NCBI RefSeq assembly: GCF_002210425.1
Contig: NZ_MWQK01000001.1
Location: 682,001-746,000 of the forward strand
Origin: Fibrobacter sp. UWB2
GTDB taxonomy: Bacteria; Fibrobacterota; Fibrobacteria; Fibrobacterales; Fibrobacteraceae
Direction: 5' to 3'
Length of the DNA stretch: 64,000 nt
Position numbers and translations under genes: made by a program. The notes below the pieces were generated by a model, which worked only from the letters and a program-made list of their open reading frames with translations, did not search any database and was not told the DNA's origin. Below, one piece after another: positions 21,478 through 31,490 of the stretch (position 1 is the stretch's first letter; each line of letters begins with the position of its first letter).

Positions 21478-23241
21478 ATGAAGATTGAAAAAATTAAGAC
21501 AGACCTGCTGATAATTGGCGGCGGAACCGCTGGCTGTTATGCAGCCATTACCGCAAGTACTTTAGGTGCAGCGAAAGATGTCGCAGACATCAAGATATTG
21601 GTTGTCGAAAAAGCGAACATCAAGCGGAGCGGTTGCCTCGCTGCTGGCGTAAACGCGCTGAACGCCTACATTACCGAAGGCCGTACGCCCAAGGATTATG
21701 TGGAGTACGCCAAGAAAGACGCCGACGGAATCGTTCGCGAAGACTTGCTGTACAGCATTTCCGAGAGGTTCAACGAAATCACCGCGCATTTGGAAAAGCT
21801 GGGCCTTGTCATTTTGAAGGACAAGGATGGAAAGTATGTGACCCGCGGGAATCGTAATATCAAAATCAACGGCGAAAACATAAAGCCAATTTTGGCGGCG
21901 GCTGTCGCAAAGGCTCCGAACGTTCAGGTGCTAAACCACGTGAACATTTTTGATTACTCTGTTCACAACAACAGGATTGACGGAGCTTTCGGTTTCGGAA
22001 TCGAGAACGATACTTTTTACGCCATCGAGGCGCGTGCTGTGATTATCGCGACGGGCGGTGCCGCCGGGCTTTATCGCCCGAACAATCCGGGATTTTCCCG
22101 CCATAAAATGTGGTACCCGCCGTTCAACACGGGCGCGGGCTATGCAATGGGAATCCGTCACGGTGCCGAGATGACGACTTTCGAGATGCGTTTTATTGCG
22201 CTTCGTTGCAAGGACACCATCGCCCCGACAGGTACGCTTGCGCAGGGCGTAGGTGCAAAGCAGATAAATTCGCTTGGTGAAGTTTATGAGACAAAGTACG
22301 GCATTTCAACTTCGGAACGCGTGTACGGAACAGTGGCAGAAAACCTGGAAGGCCGCGGGCCGTGCTATTTGCGCACCGTCGGGATTACACCCGCACAGGA
22401 AGACTCGCTTTTAAAGGCATACCTGAACATGGCCCCGTCGCAGACCATCCGCTGGATTGAAAACGGCACGCCATCAAAAGCGAATGTGGAAATCGAAGGA
22501 ACGGAACCCTACATCGTGGGCGGACACACCGCAAGCGGTTACTGGGTCGATACCAAGCGTGCAACGACAATTGACGGGCTTTACGCTGCAGGCGATGTTG
22601 CCGGTGGAGCCCCGCAAAAATACGTGACGGGCGCGCTTGCCGAAGGCGAGATTGCGGCGAAGAGTGCAGTGGAATATATCAATGCGGTAGATTGCCGCAC
22701 CCCCTTACAGGGGGCTCGCAATGACGTAGATGCAGATCCTCGCGAAGACGTAGACGCCAAAGCAACCATCAAGGAAGCAGAAATCGCCCGACATGTCGCA
22801 GAAATCGAAACATATCTATCACAGAAAAATTCGCTGTACACGACAGAGCAACTTGAAGAAGCCATGCAAATAGCCATGGACGAATATGCAGGCGGAATCA
22901 AGACGGGCTATGGCTACAGCGAAAAGCATCTCAATATTGCCAAAGAAAAAATTGACGAAATTGAAAGCCTTACAGACAAGCTTAGCGCAGCCGATTTGCA
23001 AGAAGTGATGTACATCTACGAACTCAAGGAACGTCTAACAGTTTGCAAGAGCGTGATAGCCCACCTCAAGGCACGTCACGAAACACGTTGGCATAGTTTT
23101 GCAGAAAACCTGGACTACCCCGAAAAGGACAACGCAAACTTCCACAAATACGTCAATTCAAAACTCGAAAACGGCGAAATCAAAATCATCTTGCGCGACC
23201 TCACCGCAGAAGGGCAAAAGAACTATGAGCATCAGCATTGA
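21478..23241 (+). CDS. aprA: AprA-like APS reductase flavoprotein subunit
   Basis: 587 residues. N-terminal FAD motif IIGGGTAGCYAAI, then RSGCLAAGVNALNAYI and GGAAGLYRPNNPG, close to the pattern of adenylylsulfate reductase alpha subunits (fumarate-reductase superfamily). With AprB it should reduce APS to sulfite and AMP. Residues about 405-420 (DCRTPLQGARNDVDAD) are the translation of an intergenic-type palindromic repeat and are not expected in the family. It overlaps aprB by 17 bases and precedes cysDN. Context indicates assimilation, since no dsrAB, qmo or sat-type genes are present. Confidence 0.85.
   Translation: MKIEKIKTDLLIIGGGTAGCYAAITASTLGAAKDVADIKILVVEKANIKRSGCLAAGVNALNAYITEGRTPKDYVEYAKKDADGIVREDLLYSISERFNEITAHLEKLGLVILKDKDGKYVTRGNRNIKINGENIKPILAAAVAKAPNVQVLNHVNIFDYSVHNNRIDGAFGFGIENDTFYAIEARAVIIATGGAAGLYRPNNPGFSRHKMWYPPFNTGAGYAMGIRHGAEMTTFEMRFIALRCKDTIAPTGTLAQGVGAKQINSLGEVYETKYGISTSERVYGTVAENLEGRGPCYLRTVGITPAQEDSLLKAYLNMAPSQTIRWIENGTPSKANVEIEGTEPYIVGGHTASGYWVDTKRATTIDGLYAAGDVAGGAPQKYVTGALAEGEIAAKSAVEYINAVDCRTPLQGARNDVDADPREDVDAKATIKEAEIARHVAEIETYLSQKNSLYTTEQLEEAMQIAMDEYAGGIKTGYGYSEKHLNIAKEKIDEIESLTDKLSAADLQEVMYIYELKERLTVCKSVIAHLKARHETRWHSFAENLDYPEKDNANFHKYVNSKLENGEIKIILRDLTAEGQKNYEHQH
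22690..22726 (+). repeat. palindromic repeat inserted in aprA
   Basis: GATTGC, inner stem CCCCC/GGGGG, then GCAATGACG, matching the trpE-trpGD intergenic copy in its outer arms. Translated in frame. Confidence 0.75.
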
Positions 23242-23551
23242 TCAAAGCAAATGTATCGGCTGCAGGAGATGCCACGACGTATGCCCCGGCACGCTAATCA
23301 AGATAAATGAAGACAAAAAAGCGTTTATCAAGTACCCCAAGGATTGCTGGGGTTGCACCTCGTGCATCAAGGAATGCCCGGTTCACGCCATCAGCTTCTT
23401 TCTCGGTGAAGACATCGGCGGCAAGGGTTGTAAGGTGCATACCGAAAAAGTCAAGGGCGAAAAAAACGATATCGTGCGCTGGATATTTGAACTGAACGAT
23501 GGAAGCGTCAAGACTATCGATATCGATCCCAAGGAATCTAACAAATACTAG
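23225..23551 (+). CDS. aprB: AprB-like APS reductase iron-sulfur subunit
   Basis: 108 residues from ATG 23225, overlapping the aprA end. Two [4Fe-4S] motifs are visible: [12 protein letters not shown] near residue 9 and [12 protein letters not shown] near residue 45, followed by a short beta tail ([14 protein letters not shown]) that in AprB wraps around AprA. Passes electrons to the flavin of AprA. The stop codon TAG is part of the ribosome site (TAGGAG) of cysD. Confidence 0.88.
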   Translation: MSISIDQSKCIGCRRCHDVCPGTLIKINEDKKAFIKYPKDCWGCTSCIKECPVHAISFFLGEDIGGKGCKVHTEKVKGEKNDIVRWIFELNDGSVKTIDIDPKESNKY

Positions 23552-23561
23552 GAGTTTTACA

Positions 23562-24461
23562 GTGAGCGAATTTTCCCACCTCGACGAGCTGGAAGCCGAA
23601 GCCATCTACATCATTCGCGAAGTCGCAGCCGAATGCGAAAAGCCGGTTATGCTGTACTCGATTGGCAAGGACAGTTCCGTCATGTTGCATTTGGCCATGA
23701 AGGCCTTCTATCCCGAAAAGCCGCCTTTCCCGTTCTTGCATGTGAATACCACATGGAAGTTCAAGGAAATGATCAAGTTTCGCGACGAAACCGCCAAGAA
23801 ACTCGGTATCGAAATGCTGGAATACGTCAACCAGGATGGCGTCAAGCAGGGCATTAATCCGTTTGACCACGGTGCCGCTTATACCGACATCATGAAGACA
23901 CAGGCTCTAAAGCAGGCACTAAACAAGTACGGTTTTACCGCCGCATTTGGCGGCGGCCGCCGCGACGAAGAAAAGTCCCGCGCCAAGGAACGCATTTTCT
24001 CGTTCCGCAATTCAGCACACGCTTGGGACCCGAAAAACCAGCGTCCGGAAATGTGGAAGCTTTACAACACCAAGATTAACAAGGGCGAAAGCATCCGCGT
24101 TTTTCCGATTTCGAACTGGACCGAAAAGGACATCTGGCAGTACATCAAACGCGAAAAGATTGATATCGTACCGCTTTATTTTGCGGCACCGCGCCCGGTT
24201 GTGGTGCGCGACGGCAACATCATCATGGTGGACGACGAACGTTTCCCGCTGCGCGAAGGCGAAACGCCCGAAATCAAGTCGGTGCGCTTCCGCACGCTCG
24301 GTTGCTACCCGCTCACGGGAGGTATTGAATCGACCGCCACGACGCTTGATGAAATCATTGACGAAACCTTGAGCGCGGTTTCTTCGGAACGCACTTCCCG
24401 CGTGATTGACAACGAAGCCGCGGGCAGCATGGAACGTCGCAAGAGGGAGGGATATTTCTAA
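23562..24461 (+). CDS. cysD: sulfate adenylyltransferase subunit 2
   Basis: 299 residues from GTG 23562, preceded by GGAG at 8 bases; an earlier ATG lies inside aprB. PP-loop ATP pyrophosphatase motif [12 protein letters not shown], with [15 protein letters not shown] and the C-terminal [11 protein letters not shown] and RKREGYF typical of CysD. With CysN it makes APS from sulfate and ATP. Confidence 0.95.
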   Translation: MSEFSHLDELEAEAIYIIREVAAECEKPVMLYSIGKDSSVMLHLAMKAFYPEKPPFPFLHVNTTWKFKEMIKFRDETAKKLGIEMLEYVNQDGVKQGINPFDHGAAYTDIMKTQALKQALNKYGFTAAFGGGRRDEEKSRAKERIFSFRNSAHAWDPKNQRPEMWKLYNTKINKGESIRVFPISNWTEKDIWQYIKREKIDIVPLYFAAPRPVVVRDGNIIMVDDERFPLREGETPEIKSVRFRTLGCYPLTGGIESTATTLDEIIDETLSAVSSERTSRVIDNEAAGSMERRKREGYF

Positions 24462-26146
24462 TGAAAGGCTTATTGAAGTTTATTACATGCGGTAGCGTTG
24501 ATGACGGAAAGTCGACGCTCATCGGACACATCCTCTACGATTCCAAGTTGCTCTATGCCGACCAGGAAAAGGCTCTGGAATTGGACAGTAAAGTCGGTAG
24601 CCGCAGCGGAAAAATTGACTATTCGCTTTTGCTCGACGGCCTTATGGCCGAACGCGAGCAGGGCATTACCATCGATGTCGCGTACCGCTATTTCACGACG
24701 GATCACCGCAGCTTTATCGTTGCTGACACTCCGGGGCATGAAGAATACACGCGCAACATGGCCGTGGGCGCATCTTTTGCCGACCTCGCCGTAATTCTCG
24801 TGGACGCTTCGCAGGGCGTTCTCGTGCAGACGCGCAGACACGCTCGTATTTGCAGACTGATGGGCATCCGCCACTTCGTCTTTGCCGTGAACAAGATGGA
24901 TCTTGTGGGTTACAGCGAAGAGGTATTCAACAAAATCAAGGTACAAATCGCAGAACTTGCACAGACTCATTCCCTGAGCAACATACAAGTTATTCCGCTT
25001 TCGGCAACAGAAGGCGACAACGTTACCATCAAATCGAAAAACATTGCATGGTATCAAGGTCCTGCATTACTTGAATACCTTGAAAATGTCGATACATCAA
25101 GCTCTGCACTAGAAAAGGGATTTTACATGCCCGTGCAGCGCGTGAGCCGCCCCGACCGTACATTCCGCGGATTCCAAGGACAAATTGAATCTGGAACGAT
25201 TCGCGTCGGAGACGTCATCAAATCCCTCCCGAGCTACGAAAAAGCATCCGTCAAAAGCATTCTCTACACAAACAGGAATGTCGAAGAAGCCCACGCTGGC
25301 GAACCGGTCACAATTACGCTAGACCGTGAAGTTGACGTATCGAGAGGTTGCGTGCTCGCTAGAGATGCAAGCATCGGTAGCTACAAGAAAATCAAGGCGT
25401 CACTTTTGTGGATGGATGACGAGCCGCTTTCGCTAGGCAAAGACTACCTCGTCAAAATCGGGACAAAGATTATTCCTGGAACACTCACGAAAATCGACTA
25501 TGCCATTGACGTGAACACAGGCGCACACTTAGAAACAGAAAGCATTTCCAAAAACGGGATTGCCGTCTGCGAACTTGTTTTCGCCGAAGCCATTGTCGTT
25601 GATCTTTTTGAAAAGCACAAAACGCTTGGCGAGCTCATTCTCATTGACATCGTAACGCATGCAACAGCCGCTTGCGGCGTTGTTGAAGGGCTCTACGAAA
25701 AGCAACTTCAATCCAACGAAAAGGCAGCCTTTGTGCAAGGCGAGCGCCATGGCCGTGGAGAAATCTTCGAAGAATTCTTCTACGATACAGCTACACTTTC
25801 CGTAGTAAAGCAGCAGCCCATCAAGCAGCACTACACTGTAGGCGACGAAATCCCGACTGCTGGCGAAAGCTACCACTATCCCGACGATTTCGACATCATC
25901 ATCTTGCGCGATAGTATCGCTGTCAAGGTGCGTGGCAAACGCATCGCCGAAATCACGGCCGCGGACCAGTACCATTACGGAAACGTTCCGGTCATCAACG
26001 GTCGCGGTTTTGAAATCAAGGTCCATTCCGACGAAGATGTTGCAAACTTGCTCCGTGAATACGATGATGCAGGAGAATCCGGCCGCGAGGAATTTTTCCG
26101 CAAGTGGGCCGCATTTGATACATACCGCAAGGTCGTAATAAAGTAA
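24461..26146 (+). CDS. cysN: sulfate adenylyltransferase GTPase subunit
   Basis: 561 residues, overlapping cysD by one base (TAATG). GTPase motifs: CGSVDDGKSTLIG, DTPGHEEYTRNM, NKMDLV. Elongation-factor-like beta domains follow, then a C-terminal extension of about 130 residues (EIFEEFFYDTATLSVVKQQP) after the usual CysN end. This extension lacks the P-loop of APS kinase, so it is not a CysNC fusion. No cysC or cysH is in the window; the pathway runs directly from APS through AprAB. Confidence 0.93.
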   Translation: MKGLLKFITCGSVDDGKSTLIGHILYDSKLLYADQEKALELDSKVGSRSGKIDYSLLLDGLMAEREQGITIDVAYRYFTTDHRSFIVADTPGHEEYTRNMAVGASFADLAVILVDASQGVLVQTRRHARICRLMGIRHFVFAVNKMDLVGYSEEVFNKIKVQIAELAQTHSLSNIQVIPLSATEGDNVTIKSKNIAWYQGPALLEYLENVDTSSSALEKGFYMPVQRVSRPDRTFRGFQGQIESGTIRVGDVIKSLPSYEKASVKSILYTNRNVEEAHAGEPVTITLDREVDVSRGCVLARDASIGSYKKIKASLLWMDDEPLSLGKDYLVKIGTKIIPGTLTKIDYAIDVNTGAHLETESISKNGIAVCELVFAEAIVVDLFEKHKTLGELILIDIVTHATAACGVVEGLYEKQLQSNEKAAFVQGERHGRGEIFEEFFYDTATLSVVKQQPIKQHYTVGDEIPTAGESYHYPDDFDIIILRDSIAVKVRGKRIAEITAADQYHYGNVPVINGRGFEIKVHSDEDVANLLREYDDAGESGREEFFRKWAAFDTYRKVVIK

Positions 26147-26170
26147 CTGCAACCATAATCAAACATTACA

Positions 26171-26199
26171 GCTCCCGATTGGACATCGGGAGCTTTTTT
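26171..26199 (+). terminator. terminator of the sulfate-reduction operon
   Basis: GCTCCCGAT, short loop, ATCGGGAGC, then six T residues. Confidence 0.9.
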
Positions 26200-26268
26200 C
26201 ACGTACTCATACATTTACTTTATATTTATAAATAAATACAAATTCACATAACAATACATATAAAATTT

Positions 26269-26337
26269 CTATAGCAAAAATTAATAACTCCGCATAAAAA
26301 TTTAGTATTGGACAAAACAAAAAACGCCTTCTATATT
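26269..26337 (+). promoter_or_regulatory. sulfur-regulon promoter 2 (porin)
   Basis: CTATAGCAAAAATTAATAA from 26269, TTGGAC at 26308-26313, 18 bases, TATATT at 26332-26337. The 50-base leader contains a good ribosome site (AAGGAG). Confidence 0.75.
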
Positions 26338-26383
26338 TGAGCGCACAAAAAAAAACAAGGAAACAAACAACAAGGAGTTTAGA

Positions 26384-27421
26384 ATGAATCAGAACTTTTC
26401 AAGACTTGCCGCCGCTGCGGTTTTAACCACTTCCCTTTTTGCCACGTCTGTTTTCGCTGACGAAGCAAAGAAGGCTGAAGAAAGCTCTTTCAAGCTCACC
26501 GGAAACGTCCAGGCTCAGGCAATCAAGTCGCTGTATGACAACGATGCAGACAACACGCTTGACAATTCCTTCTTGCGCGCAAACGTTGGCGGAAAGTTTT
26601 CTTCTGAAAGCTTTGACGCTGTAATCAACTTGCGCATTTTCAGCCCCGGTTTCGGCAACACCATTGAGGGCAAGAATTACGATAAGATTCTCGCCGACAC
26701 CTACTACGCCAATTACAAGTGGGATACCGAATATGGCAAATTTAACTTCCAGTTCGGTCGTTTCCGTACTGATTGGAGTGTCGCAGGAAACTTCGGTACT
26801 TACGTAGATGTACACCTGAATAAACGCGGATTCCTTTCTCGCGATTACCAGCACGACGCTTTCGCTTTCGGCTTTGAAAAAGGCATTTCTACATTTAACG
26901 CCTTGCTCGGCACATACGATGCAAAGTTCAACACGGGCTACATCCGTTTCGAAGAAACGCTCAAGTTCGGTGATGCCAAGGTCAGCGCAGCTTACCGCGT
27001 AAACGCCCTTGACGTCATTCAGCACACGGCACAACTCACCCACCGCGCCGCTGCTCGCGCAAGCTACTACTTCCAGAAGAATTTCGGCCTCTACGGTGAA
27101 GTCGCACTCATCGCAACTGGTGACGGCGAAAACCTCAAGGTAGCTAATGCCATCAAGCCCGAATATGCACAAGACACGCAATATGTTCCGTTCTTCATCG
27201 GTGTAGAAATTCCTACAGCTGGCATTTTCAACAATGTTTACGCAGAACTTGAATACGTCTCCCATCGCGACGAATTAAACGCTGGAGCTGATGAACTCGC
27301 CTGGACCGTGAGCTTGATCAAGAAAATCGGTTCCCATTCCAAGATCCAGCTGACAGCATTCAGCGAAAAGAAAGCCTCTGACGTAGCCCTTGCAGCTCGT
27401 TTCACGGCAACAATCAAATAA
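26384..27421 (+). CDS. outer-membrane beta-barrel porin, probably for sulfate
   Basis: 345 residues with a cleavable signal peptide ending near ATSVFA-DE. The mature part is made of alternating amphipathic strands with many Tyr/Phe (FNFQFGRFRTDWSV, YGEVALIATGD) and ends in a beta-signal-like strand ARFTATIK. No specific porin family is recognised. It has the sulfur-regulon promoter and sits just before the sulfate-binding protein, so outer-membrane uptake of sulfate or organosulfur compounds is the likely role. Confidence 0.75.
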   Translation: MNQNFSRLAAAAVLTTSLFATSVFADEAKKAEESSFKLTGNVQAQAIKSLYDNDADNTLDNSFLRANVGGKFSSESFDAVINLRIFSPGFGNTIEGKNYDKILADTYYANYKWDTEYGKFNFQFGRFRTDWSVAGNFGTYVDVHLNKRGFLSRDYQHDAFAFGFEKGISTFNALLGTYDAKFNTGYIRFEETLKFGDAKVSAAYRVNALDVIQHTAQLTHRAAARASYYFQKNFGLYGEVALIATGDGENLKVANAIKPEYAQDTQYVPFFIGVEIPTAGIFNNVYAELEYVSHRDELNAGADELAWTVSLIKKIGSHSKIQLTAFSEKKASDVALAARFTATIK

Positions 27422-27433
27422 CCTAAGCACACC

Positions 27434-27492
27434 CGAGCGCCCTCAGCACAGCTCACGCTTCTTTGATCCATCATTGCTGGGGGCGTTTCTTT
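27434..27492 (+). terminator. possible terminator with long loop
   Basis: GCGCCCTCAGCA can pair with TGCTGGGGGCGT, followed by TTCTTT. It lies in the porin / binding-protein gap, so it may limit read-through. Confidence 0.5.
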
Positions 27493-27540
27493 AAAAACGA
27501 AACACCAAACATCAAAAATTTAAACAAAGAGGTACATAAC

Positions 27541-28560
27541 ATGAATTTCAAGAAAATCACAATTGCATCCATCGCACTCCTCACCCTCGCTTTCACCGCC
27601 TGCTCTTCTTCCGAAGAAAAGCAAGAACAAAGCAAGCAGACCCTCACCAACGTGTCTTACGACCCGACGCGTGAGCTCTACGCCAACTACAACCAGGTCT
27701 TTGCTAAGCACTGGAAGGAAAAGACCGGCAAGGATGTGGAAATCACGCAGTCCCACGGCGGTTCCGGCAAGCAGGCTTTGGAAGTCGCCAACGGCCTCGA
27801 AGCTGACGTTGTAACGCTCGCCCTCGAATACGACGTGAACGCTGTGCGCGATGCAGGCCTTATCGAAGATGGCTGGGTCAAGGAATTTCCGCTAAACAGC
27901 GCTCCTTACACCTCCACCATCGTCTTCCTCGTTCGCAAGGGTAACCCGAAGAATCTCAAGGACTGGGGCGACCTCGTCAAAGACGGCATCGGAGTCATCA
28001 CGCCGAACCCGAAAACTTCTGGCGGCGCACGCTGGAACTATCTCGCCGCTTGGGCATGGGCCGAAAAGCAGTACAATGGCGACGAAGCCAAGGTCAAGGA
28101 ATTCGTGAAGAAGCTCTACAAGAACGTGCTCGTACTCGCTTCTGGCGCTCGCGGCTCTACGACGACATTCATCGAAAACGGCCAGGGCGATGTTTTGCTC
28201 GCTTGGGAAAACGAAGCATTCCTCTCGCTCAAGGATTACCCCAAGGACTACGAAATCGTCATCCCCAGCGTGAGCATTTTGGCTGAACCGTCTGTTGCAA
28301 TTGTAGACAAGGTTGTTGACAAGCGCGGCACCCGCGAACTTGCCACCGAATACCTGAACTTCCTCTACAGCGACGAAGGCCAGCACATTGCAGCTAAGAA
28401 CCACTACCGTCCTTCCAACAAGGCCATTCTTGACCAGTACAAGGAATTTGACCAAAACGTGAACCTGATTGACATCAGCTACTTCGGCGGTTGGGACAAG
28501 GCTCAAAAAACGCACTTCTCCAACGGTGGCATTTTCGACCAGATTTACGAAAAGAAGTAA
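27541..28560 (+). CDS. sulfate/thiosulfate-binding lipoprotein
   Basis: 339 residues from ATG 27541. Lipoprotein signal with lipobox FTACSS. Family motifs: [19 protein letters not shown] near residue 75 and the [12 protein letters not shown] loop that binds the oxyanion. These mark the Sbp/CysP family (PF13531-type). It delivers sulfate to CysTWA, encoded just downstream. A close paralogue is encoded at 49996-51021. Followed by its own terminator, so it can be made in excess over the permease. Confidence 0.92.
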   Translation: MNFKKITIASIALLTLAFTACSSSEEKQEQSKQTLTNVSYDPTRELYANYNQVFAKHWKEKTGKDVEITQSHGGSGKQALEVANGLEADVVTLALEYDVNAVRDAGLIEDGWVKEFPLNSAPYTSTIVFLVRKGNPKNLKDWGDLVKDGIGVITPNPKTSGGARWNYLAAWAWAEKQYNGDEAKVKEFVKKLYKNVLVLASGARGSTTTFIENGQGDVLLAWENEAFLSLKDYPKDYEIVIPSVSILAEPSVAIVDKVVDKRGTRELATEYLNFLYSDEGQHIAAKNHYRPSNKAILDQYKEFDQNVNLIDISYFGGWDKAQKTHFSNGGIFDQIYEKK

Positions 28561-28579
28561 TCTATCTCCATAGAAACAG

Positions 28580-28608
28580 TCCTCGCTCACAAACAGGCGA
28601 GGATTTTT
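28580..28608 (+). terminator. intrinsic terminator
   Basis: TCCTCGC, 10-base loop, GCGAGGA, then TTTTT. Confidence 0.85.
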
Positions 28609-28635
28609 CATATAATCAAGCAATTACTTTATCTA

Positions 28636-28704
28636 TTATAAAAAAAATTAATAACAGACGCTAGAAATAAAATATTGGACAGGCTGAAAAGTACGTTCTA
28701 TATT
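28636..28704 (+). promoter_or_regulatory. sulfur-regulon promoter 3 (cysTWA)
   Basis: TTATAAAAAAAATTAATAA from 28636, TTGGAC at 28675-28680, 18 bases, TATATT at 28699-28704. The predicted start is only about 5 bases before the cysT ATG. Confidence 0.75.
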
Positions 28705-28715
28705 TGAGCCCAATT

Positions 28716-29549
28716 ATGAAAAGAACAAATAGAAGTGTTATACCAGGTTTCGGCCTTACTACAGGCATCACGCTCGCCATTTTGAGCGTTGTCGTGCTCA
28801 TTCCGCTTGCATCGCTTGTGGTGTTTACGGCGCAAATGAGTTTTGACGAAATTATAGAGACCATTACGCGCGACCGAGTGCTCTCAAGCTTTCGTGTGAG
28901 TTTTACAACTGCATTTATCGCATCGTTCATCAATGCAGTAATGGGCATCGTTCTTGCGTGGGTTCTTGTAAAATACACATTTCCACTCAAACGATTGATT
29001 GACGGGATGATCGAACTTCCTTTCGCCTTGCCGACAGCTGTGGCGGGCATCGCTCTCACGGCACTCACAGCAGATACAGGCCTTGTGGGCGGATTCTTTG
29101 CAAAATTCGGCATCAAAATTGCCTTTACGCAAATCGGCATTACGGTTGCGCTCGTGTTTATCGGCATTCCATTTGTAGTACGTGCAGTGCAGCCCGTACT
29201 CGAGAAACTGGACCCTGCATACGAAGAAGCCGCAGGCGTGCTAGGCGCATCACGGAGCCGCATTTTCTGGAAAGTGATTTTCCCAGAGATCGTGCCAGCC
29301 GCATTGACGGGATTCGGGCTTGCGTTCGGGCGTTGCCTCGGTGAATATGGCAGCGTCGTTTTCATCGCAGGCAACAAGCCATTCGAAACAGAAATTGCAC
29401 CGCTAATTATCATGTCAGAACTGCAGGAATACGATTACGCGAGTGCGACGACAATTGCGCTTGTCATGCTCGTAGCCTCGTTTGTAACGCTTTTCCTCGT
29501 GAACTTAATACAAACAAGAAATACCAAAATTCTGAAAGGAGGCGCTTAA
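28716..29549 (+). CDS. cysT: sulfate ABC transporter permease CysT
   Basis: 277 residues from ATG 28716; a TTG 12 bases earlier lies inside the -10 element and cannot be the start. Six membrane helices and the permease loop YEEAAGVLGASRSRIFWKVIFPEI. The sequence ELPFALPTAVAGIAL is typical of CysT/CysU. No Shine-Dalgarno precedes the ATG, consistent with a nearly leaderless message. Overlaps cysW by one base. Confidence 0.93.
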   Translation: MKRTNRSVIPGFGLTTGITLAILSVVVLIPLASLVVFTAQMSFDEIIETITRDRVLSSFRVSFTTAFIASFINAVMGIVLAWVLVKYTFPLKRLIDGMIELPFALPTAVAGIALTALTADTGLVGGFFAKFGIKIAFTQIGITVALVFIGIPFVVRAVQPVLEKLDPAYEEAAGVLGASRSRIFWKVIFPEIVPAALTGFGLAFGRCLGEYGSVVFIAGNKPFETEIAPLIIMSELQEYDYASATTIALVMLVASFVTLFLVNLIQTRNTKILKGGA

Positions 29550-30370
29550 TGTACAAAGAAACGACTTCTTCAAAGATTGTCAAATGGTCCTTGATTGGCA
29601 TAAGCATCGCCTTTGTGATTCTCATGCTTTTGCTCCCGCTGATTACCGTTATCGCCGAAGCGTTCAAGCAGGGTTTCGACATTTACGCAAAGGCCGTGAG
29701 CGACAACTACACCATCAAAGCCATTTGGCTCACCCTCGAAGCGACTTTACTTGCGGTCATCATCAACACCGTTTTCGGCTTGAGCGCAGCATGGTCACTC
29801 ACCAAGTTCCATTTCAAAGGCAAAAAAATCCTTACGACATTGATAGACTTGCCGGTAACGGTTTCACCGATTATCGCAGGCCTTATCTTCTTGCTCACGT
29901 TCGGACGCCAAAGCCCCATTTACCCGCTATTGCAAAGTTGGGACATCAAGATAGTCTTTGCCGTACCTGGCATTGTTCTTGCAACGATTTTCGTCACATT
30001 TCCATTCATTTCGCGTGAATTGATTCCCGTTCTGGAAGCTCGCGGAAACGACGAAGAAGAGGCCGCCGCGCTGATGGGCGCTAAAGGCTGGACCATTTTC
30101 CGCAAGATTACATTTCCGCACATCAAGTGGGCATTTCTGTACGGCGTGGTGCTCTGCGCCGCCCGTGCCATGGGTGAATTCGGTGCTGTATCCGTGATTT
30201 CAGGGCATTTGCGCGGAAAGACAAATACGCTCCCCTTGCATGTAGAAATTCTCTTCAACGAATTCCAATACGTGCCCGCTTTTGCAGTTTCGTCAATTCT
30301 TGTGATGCTAGCCATCGCCATTTTGATTGCACGAAGCGCGATTGAATACAGAGGTCGAAAGAAAATATAA
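29549..30370 (+). CDS. cysW: sulfate ABC transporter permease CysW
   Basis: 273 residues with six membrane helices. The motif DLPVTVSPIIAGLIFLL and the coupling loop DEEEAAALMGAKGWTIFRKITFP identify CysW. Forms the membrane channel with CysT and is energised by CysA. GGAGGCGCTTAATG at the cysT end gives both its ribosome site and start. Confidence 0.93.
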   Translation: MYKETTSSKIVKWSLIGISIAFVILMLLLPLITVIAEAFKQGFDIYAKAVSDNYTIKAIWLTLEATLLAVIINTVFGLSAAWSLTKFHFKGKKILTTLIDLPVTVSPIIAGLIFLLTFGRQSPIYPLLQSWDIKIVFAVPGIVLATIFVTFPFISRELIPVLEARGNDEEEAAALMGAKGWTIFRKITFPHIKWAFLYGVVLCAARAMGEFGAVSVISGHLRGKTNTLPLHVEILFNEFQYVPAFAVSSILVMLAIAILIARSAIEYRGRKKI

Positions 30371-30381
30371 TAGGAGTTTTT

Positions 30382-31440
30382 ATGTACGTAGAATTAAAAA
30401 ACATCAACAAGCATTTTGGCAATTTCAAGGCATCAGACAACGTTTCTTTCGGCATCGAAAAAGGCAAACTCATCGGCCTCCTGGGTCCGAGCGGTTCCGG
30501 AAAGACGACCATACTCCGCATGATTGCAGGACTTGAAAATCCCGATAGCGGCGAAATCATCATCGACGGGAAAGTCATCAACAACGTCCCCGCCAGTAAG
30601 CGTGGCATCGGCTTTGTGTTCCAAAGCTATGCGCTATTCCGCTACATGACCGTTTTCGAAAACATTGCATTTGGCCTTCGCGTGCTCAAGAAATCCGAAA
30701 ACGAAATCAAGGAACGTGTCGCCGAACTGGTAAAGCTCATCGGCCTTGAAGGTCTCGAAAACCGCTACCCGAGCCAACTTTCGGGCGGCCAGCGCCAACG
30801 TGTCGCATTTGCACGCGCACTCGCGCCAAATCCACAGTTACTTTTGCTTGACGAGCCATTCGCCGCCATTGACGCAAAAGTCCGCCAAGAACTGCGCCAC
30901 TGGCTCAAGGAGATGATTGCAAAGCTCGGTGTCACAAGTATTTTCGTGACCCATGACCAGGACGAAGCCATCGAAGTCGCCGACGAAATCATCATCACAA
31001 ACAAAGGACGCATCGATCAAATTGGCAAGCCACTAGAAGTTTACAGCAAGCCCAAAACCGCTTTTGTAGCCTCGTTCTTTGGACAACCAAGCATTTTTAA
31101 AGATTACAACAAGTTCCAAAGCTTTGACACAATCCCGAATGTTGACCAAGCGATAGTCCGCCCTGAATTTGTCAAGGTCACCAAGAAAAACGAAGTTCAA
31201 AAATTCAAGAATTCTGCCGAAGAAGGTGTCGTGACAGACGTCGCATTCCGCGGGAGTGGCATCGAAATCACAGTACTCGTCAACGGAGAAACTCTTACCG
31301 CGCGCCGCTCTTTCGACGAGCCTAGTATTTCCGTCGGCGAAAAAGTTGATGTATTCATTTACCGTCTCTTTGTGACCGTAGGCAACTACGCGTTCTTACT
31401 CGAAAACAAATCTATTCGCGAACCAATCGTCGTCATTTAG
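30382..31440 (+). CDS. cysA: sulfate ABC transporter ATPase CysA
   Basis: 352 residues. Walker A GPSGSGKTT, Q-loop FVFQSYALF, signature LSGGQRQRVA, Walker B LLLLDEPF, switch His in VTHDQDEA. A TOBE-like C-terminal domain follows residue 240. The ATPase of the CysTWA importer. The next gene is on the other strand. Confidence 0.95.
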   Translation: MYVELKNINKHFGNFKASDNVSFGIEKGKLIGLLGPSGSGKTTILRMIAGLENPDSGEIIIDGKVINNVPASKRGIGFVFQSYALFRYMTVFENIAFGLRVLKKSENEIKERVAELVKLIGLEGLENRYPSQLSGGQRQRVAFARALAPNPQLLLLDEPFAAIDAKVRQELRHWLKEMIAKLGVTSIFVTHDQDEAIEVADEIIITNKGRIDQIGKPLEVYSKPKTAFVASFFGQPSIFKDYNKFQSFDTIPNVDQAIVRPEFVKVTKKNEVQKFKNSAEEGVVTDVAFRGSGIEITVLVNGETLTARRSFDEPSISVGEKVDVFIYRLFVTVGNYAFLLENKSIREPIVVI

Positions 31441-31466
31441 CAATCCAAAACAACCAAAAACACAAG

Positions 31467-31490
31467 ACGCTCCGATTTTTTTCGGAGCGT
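31467..31490. terminator. hairpin after cysA
   Basis: ACGCTCCGA / TCGGAGCGT with a six-T loop. The stem is perfect but the following T run is weak (TTACTT). Confidence 0.5.

Noticed and set aside
24461-26146. CysNC fusion
   Set aside because: The C-terminal extension has no P-loop or APS-kinase motif.
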